From assembly GCA_033439265.1 (NCBI GenBank), contig JAVTVX010000031.1:10897501-10961500 (forward strand): a DNA stretch of 64,000 nt, written 5' to 3'. The notes beneath the pieces are model-generated. The model saw only the letters and a list, made by a program, of their open reading frames with translations. It did not search any database and was not told the DNA's origin. This stretch comes from Dillenia suffruticosa (Eukaryota; Streptophyta; Magnoliopsida; Dilleniales; Dilleniaceae). A program made the position numbers and the translations under genes. Below are positions 62,716 through 64,000 of this stretch, piece by piece (positions within the stretch are counted from its first letter, which is position 1; every line of letters begins with the position of its first letter).

Positions 62716-64000
62716 CTACAGGAAAAAAAATGAAGGAAAAAAATCAGCAGACAATCACAGGAAATAGATCCCAATGGAAGAAGATATATTTGTAACCTAG
62801 ATGTGCTCATGTTCAATTTCTCCAGTTCATATGCATAATAATCACTTGGAGTTATTTGGTTTTCTGGGGGATGATTATGTTCCTTATGGATTAGTTGGCC
62901 ATCCAGAAAGACTAATGACACAGGGATCCAGTCCTTTCAATGAATCAAAGTTTAGCTTGTTCAGATCTAACAACCATTACTCAACTACTCCAAGAGTTAA
63001 TTCAATTGGTCCGGTATATATTTGTTTATTGACAACAAAATAGCAAAATTTCACCTTTTGATCAAATGTTGTTGAGCGGAAGGGTTTTCGTGGAATATTA
63101 CTGGTTTCCAATCTAAAGTAATGACCATTTCTGTAACTTCTTTCTGTTGACCGCAGGCACAAAACCTGTGACCTAGTTCCTATGAATCCTATGAAGGAAC
63201 AGTTCATCATATGTTGACATCTTAAGTAATGCCCTCAGTTAAAAATTAGAATCCCTTCAATTCATTGGACAATTAACATAATGTGTTGATGGAGATCAAC
63301 ATCGACTAGGGTATGGTAGCCATCCATGCACTACAATGGATTTCGCAGTTGAGATTTCTTCAAAGGAACAGAAAGTTCTTGGTTAATAGGCTCTCTCCAG
63401 CATAAGAAGGCAGTGAAATCAAAGTCCTAATTTGTTATGGCAGGAAGTTCAGGAAGTTATGAGACGGATGACATGGCGCCAACTAAGCTGGATGAGCTGG
63501 CTGCTCCCAAGATTCTGCAGGTTTACAACCGCAGAGGGAAGAGGGGAAATGCAATAGAGGATGGCATGTAACAAACGCAACCGCAAGAATCTAAGTGGTT
63601 AAGGGTGTGGTTACAAAATGTAAGGGTAAGAGAGGTGGGAAATCAGTGAGGAATTACCTATCAGTGTACTACGGCCATTGGCTGGGCAGTCATGCTTCAC
63701 TGCAGACTGAAATTCCTTCTGTAATCTGAGTTTCTTTCAATGAATGACAGCACTATGTGCTCTTATTTTTCAGAAAGATCCTTTCACTATCCTTCCTCTC
63801 ATCTCCCCTAAATTCTGAGTATAACATAATTGTTGTAAGCAAATGAGAAAATTGTGGGAGATTTTTATTCTCCATTTTAGAAATCTGTTGGGTACCAGCT
63901 ATCATGACAAGTAACAACTTGTTGCCAGGGAGGAGGATTTTGCCATAAGGTTCCAAGTTAATTGCTTTGACCTCTTTTAAGTAACTAGTCTGAAAAAATG
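62716..64000. other. Region beyond the visible hydrolase exons
   Basis: Probably intron or 5' region of the minus-strand hydrolase. Two open, phase-compatible candidate minus-strand exons (63,718-63,658 and 63,179-63,055) have acceptable splice sites, but their translation is not clearly that of the family. No HxHxDH motif was found on the minus strand up to 64,000. Confidence 0.35.

Noticed and set aside
62592..62921. 109-codon minus-strand frame across the first visible hydrolase exon
   Set aside because: It is in a different frame from ISKSGAGQIDLLILDTLYK, which splices cleanly to the downstream exons.
63437..63571. 44-codon plus-strand ORF with ILQVYNRRGKR
   Set aside because: The motif faintly recalls retroelement polyproteins, but it is too short and isolated to support a call.
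1..64000. CRISPR arrays, rRNA genes, prokaryotic operons, viral genomes
   Set aside because: None seen. All repeats are microsatellites, transposons or SINEs of plant type, and genes have spliceosomal introns.

Overview
The window is AT-rich nuclear DNA of a flowering plant, most likely a woody or early-diverging eudicot. It has spliced genes with GT-AG introns, long intergenic spaces, many (CT/GA)n microsatellites, and plant-type transposons (Ty1-copia, CACTA, tRNA-derived SINEs, LINE remnants). No species can be named from the sequence alone.

Layout. 1-14,280: intergenic, with a 1.36-kb non-autonomous CACTA element (266-1,621). 14,290-22,330 (+): a complete ARF6-type auxin response factor gene of 14 coding exons and 911 residues. 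It has an upstream-ORF-rich leader, an intact miR167 target site and one GC-AG intron. 22,330-28,040: intergenic, with three well-bounded SINEs, two of them head to head. 28,042-31,782 (-): a complete six-exon group-6-type remorin gene of 540 residues. 31,783-39,410: intergenic, with a LINE RNase H scrap. 39,411-48,136: a decayed Ty1-copia retrotransposon with three LTR copies. Its 5' flank, LTR and leader were duplicated in tandem around a GC-rich filler. 48,137-55,995: intergenic, with a second LINE RNase H remnant. 55,996-57,652 (-): a three-exon gene for a 253-residue plant protein I cannot name. 58,363-59,659: two AT-rich repeat copies in inverted orientation. 60,580-62,715 (-): the last four coding exons of a plant metallo-beta-lactamase-fold hydrolase. 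Its start is not visible here.

How the genes relate. They form no operon-like unit. ARF6 and the remorin gene are convergent. As I recall, ARF6, a remorin and a metallo-hydrolase are also near neighbours on Arabidopsis chromosome 1 (AT1G30330, AT1G30320, AT1G30300), so this looks like an ancient syntenic block stretched by transposons. The functional core is auxin-dependent transcription: ARF6 acts downstream of Aux/IAA repressors and is limited by miR167. The remorin is a plasma-membrane scaffold, and the hydrolase is probably a housekeeping enzyme of unknown substrate.

I saw no new multigene system. The points most worth checking are the GC-AG intron that gates the ARF6 interaction domain, the head-to-head SINE pair sharing target-site sequence, the three-LTR structure with filler DNA, the large inverted repeat, and the unnamed 253-residue protein.
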